This document shows positions 63,129-64,000 of a DNA stretch of 64,000 nucleotides, one piece after another. Position 1 is the first letter of the stretch; every line of letters starts with the position of its first letter. This DNA comes from Chloroflexota bacterium (GTDB lineage Bacteria; Chloroflexota; Chloroflexia; Thermomicrobiales; UBA6265), in NCBI GenBank assembly GCA_023389575.1, contig JAEWEG010000062.1, positions 19,893-83,892 on the forward strand, in the 5' to 3' direction. Under the pieces are notes generated by a model. It saw nothing but the letters and a program-made list of their open reading frames with translations, made no database searches and was not told the DNA's origin. Both the position numbers and the translations under genes were made by a program.

Positions 63129-64000
63129 CTACGAGATCGGCTTGCCGATCCCCTCCAGCAGGTCGAGAATCCGGTCGACTTCCTCGATGCACATCACCGC
63201 GATCGTGTCTCCGGGCTTCACATCGGTCAACGCGGCGGAAAACGCCTCGAACTCGCCCGGAAAGATCGGGATCGACTCCCGGCCAGCTTCCCGCGCCCCG
63301 GCCGTCAGCAGCGCCGGAATCTCCCCAGTCGCCCTGCCGCGGAGGTATTTGACGGTGTCCTTGCCGATCACCACGTCGGCCTGCTCGGAGGCGATCCGAC
63401 CCAGCTCCCGCAACGCCGCGTCCGGCCGGTCCCCGGCAGAACCCACCACCGCGATCAATCGCGATTCTCCCTGGGTCAGTCCACGTCCCAGGTTCAACAG
63501 GTGCCGCAGGCCCGCCGAGTTGTGCGCGAAGTCCACGATCACCGTGGCCTCCTTCGCCTCGAACACGTTGAGCCGACCCCGGTTCTGGCTCACCTCGCTG
63601 CGGAAGGACGCCAACCCACTCGCCACCTGGTCCACGCTCAAGCCCAGCGCCAGCGCCGCCGCTCCCGCGCACAAGGCGTTCTCCAGCATGTGGACCGCCT
63701 TGCCGCCGAACGTGATCGGAATGTCGTTCAGGCTCGTCAGCACCTCGTCCACGCCATCATGGCTGAAATGCACCTGCCCGTTGGACACCCACAACGCCCA
63801 GCCTCCCTGCTCGCGCCACTGGACCACGTCCAACTGGTCGTCCACGCGCGAAATCAGGAACGGGCGCGCCTGTATGCCGTCACGCATGGCGAGCACCAGC
63901 GGATCGCCCGCGTTCAGCACCACGAACCCGTCTGGCCGGGTCACCGCCACCACCACCTGCTTCACCCGGGCCAGTTCCTCGACGCTGTACACGCCCTGGA
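63129..64000 (-). CDS. Cyanophycin synthetase-like Mur ligase, C-terminal part (cut by window edge)
   Basis: 290 codons including the stop; the frame is open to base 64000, so the N-terminus is outside. The segment corresponds to the Mur-ligase half of CphA: VEELARVKQVVV matches MAELARVKAVVP of the cphA at 47480, and VIVDFAHNSAGLRHLL matches VVVDYCHNLAGLEAM. Sequence is clearly diverged, so it is a paralogue, perhaps a CphA2-type enzyme that recycles beta-Asp-Arg or a related Mur ligase. The ATP-grasp part cannot be checked here. Confidence 0.8.
   Translation of the reverse strand, partial: QGVYSVEELARVKQVVVAVTRPDGFVVLNAGDPLVLAMRDGIQARPFLISRVDDQLDVVQWREQGGWALWVSNGQVHFSHDGVDEVLTSLNDIPITFGGKAVHMLENALCAGAAALALGLSVDQVASGLASFRSEVSQNRGRLNVFEAKEATVIVDFAHNSAGLRHLLNLGRGLTQGESRLIAVVGSAGDRPDAALRELGRIASEQADVVIGKDTVKYLRGRATGEIPALLTAGAREAGRESIPIFPGEFEAFSAALTDVKPGDTIAVMCIEEVDRILDLLEGIGKPIS

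Overview
The window is GC-rich bacterial DNA with G/C-heavy third codon positions, densely packed genes, frequent GTG/TTG starts and short start/stop overlaps. The gene set suggests a deep-branching Gram-positive-type lineage, most likely Chloroflexota (Thermomicrobia-like). Pointers are a Rho with a long low-complexity N-terminus, an infB with a short Gly/Arg-rich N-terminus, a Gram-positive-type SOS box and cyanophycin genes. This assignment is inference; no rRNA or tRNA gene was found to settle it. There is no phage, IS element or CRISPR array. Nearly all genes are core or metabolic, so the novelty lies mostly in leaders, operators, repeats and odd residues.

Layout. 1-5.5 kb (+): end of a penicillin-binding protein, a small metalloprotease, a membrane protein, gyrB, plsX. 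5.6-15.2 kb (-): HU, then infC-rpmI-rplT-TrmH methyltransferase with an AUU-start infC and an attenuator-like leader, then nusA-ylxR-infB-rbfA-nrnA-truB-ribF with its own promoter and leader hairpin but no rimP. 15.6-28.8 kb (mostly +): SH3-like surface protein, tyrA, a degenerate Nudix protein, uvrB behind a SOS box, a secreted protein, aroQ, an M24 peptidase, efp, accB, xseAB, a HypE-like protein, a glutaredoxin and an isoaspartyl peptidase/asparaginase. 29-38.7 kb: rho, a GNAT-PIG-L pair, glpX, dinG and an M20 peptidase. 38.8-47.3 kb: sdhAB with a three-helix membrane protein instead of sdhC/D, the SRP RNA, a ferredoxin, a dUTPase/dCTP-deaminase family enzyme, a SulP transporter and an MFS transporter. 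47.5-54.2 kb: cyanophycin synthetase, a yjdJ-yjdI pair, cyanophycinase and a homocysteine methyltransferase/MTHFR fusion. 54.3-60.4 kb (+): rplS, rnhB, yraN, moaB, hisS, PIG-L, galactokinase. 60.7-64 kb (-): a D-2-hydroxyacid dehydrogenase, moaA and the C-terminal part of a second cyanophycin-synthetase-like Mur ligase cut by the window edge.

How the genes work together. Two translation/transcription-factor operons each carry a leader hairpin followed by a U-run, which suggests feedback attenuation. CphA, CphB and the Ntn-type isoaspartyl peptidase could together make, cut and fully hydrolyse cyanophycin, giving a possible nitrogen-storage cycle.

The most unusual signals are: (i) two copies of a roughly 42-nt hairpin, both in convergent intergenic gaps, that differ by three compensatory base-pair changes; (ii) a perfect 15-bp inverted repeat inside the start of xseA; (iii) a SOS box embedded in the last codons of the gene before uvrB; (iv) a palindromic operator inside the spacer of the SulP promoter; and (v) substitutions at key positions of EF-P, one PIG-L protein and a Nudix protein.
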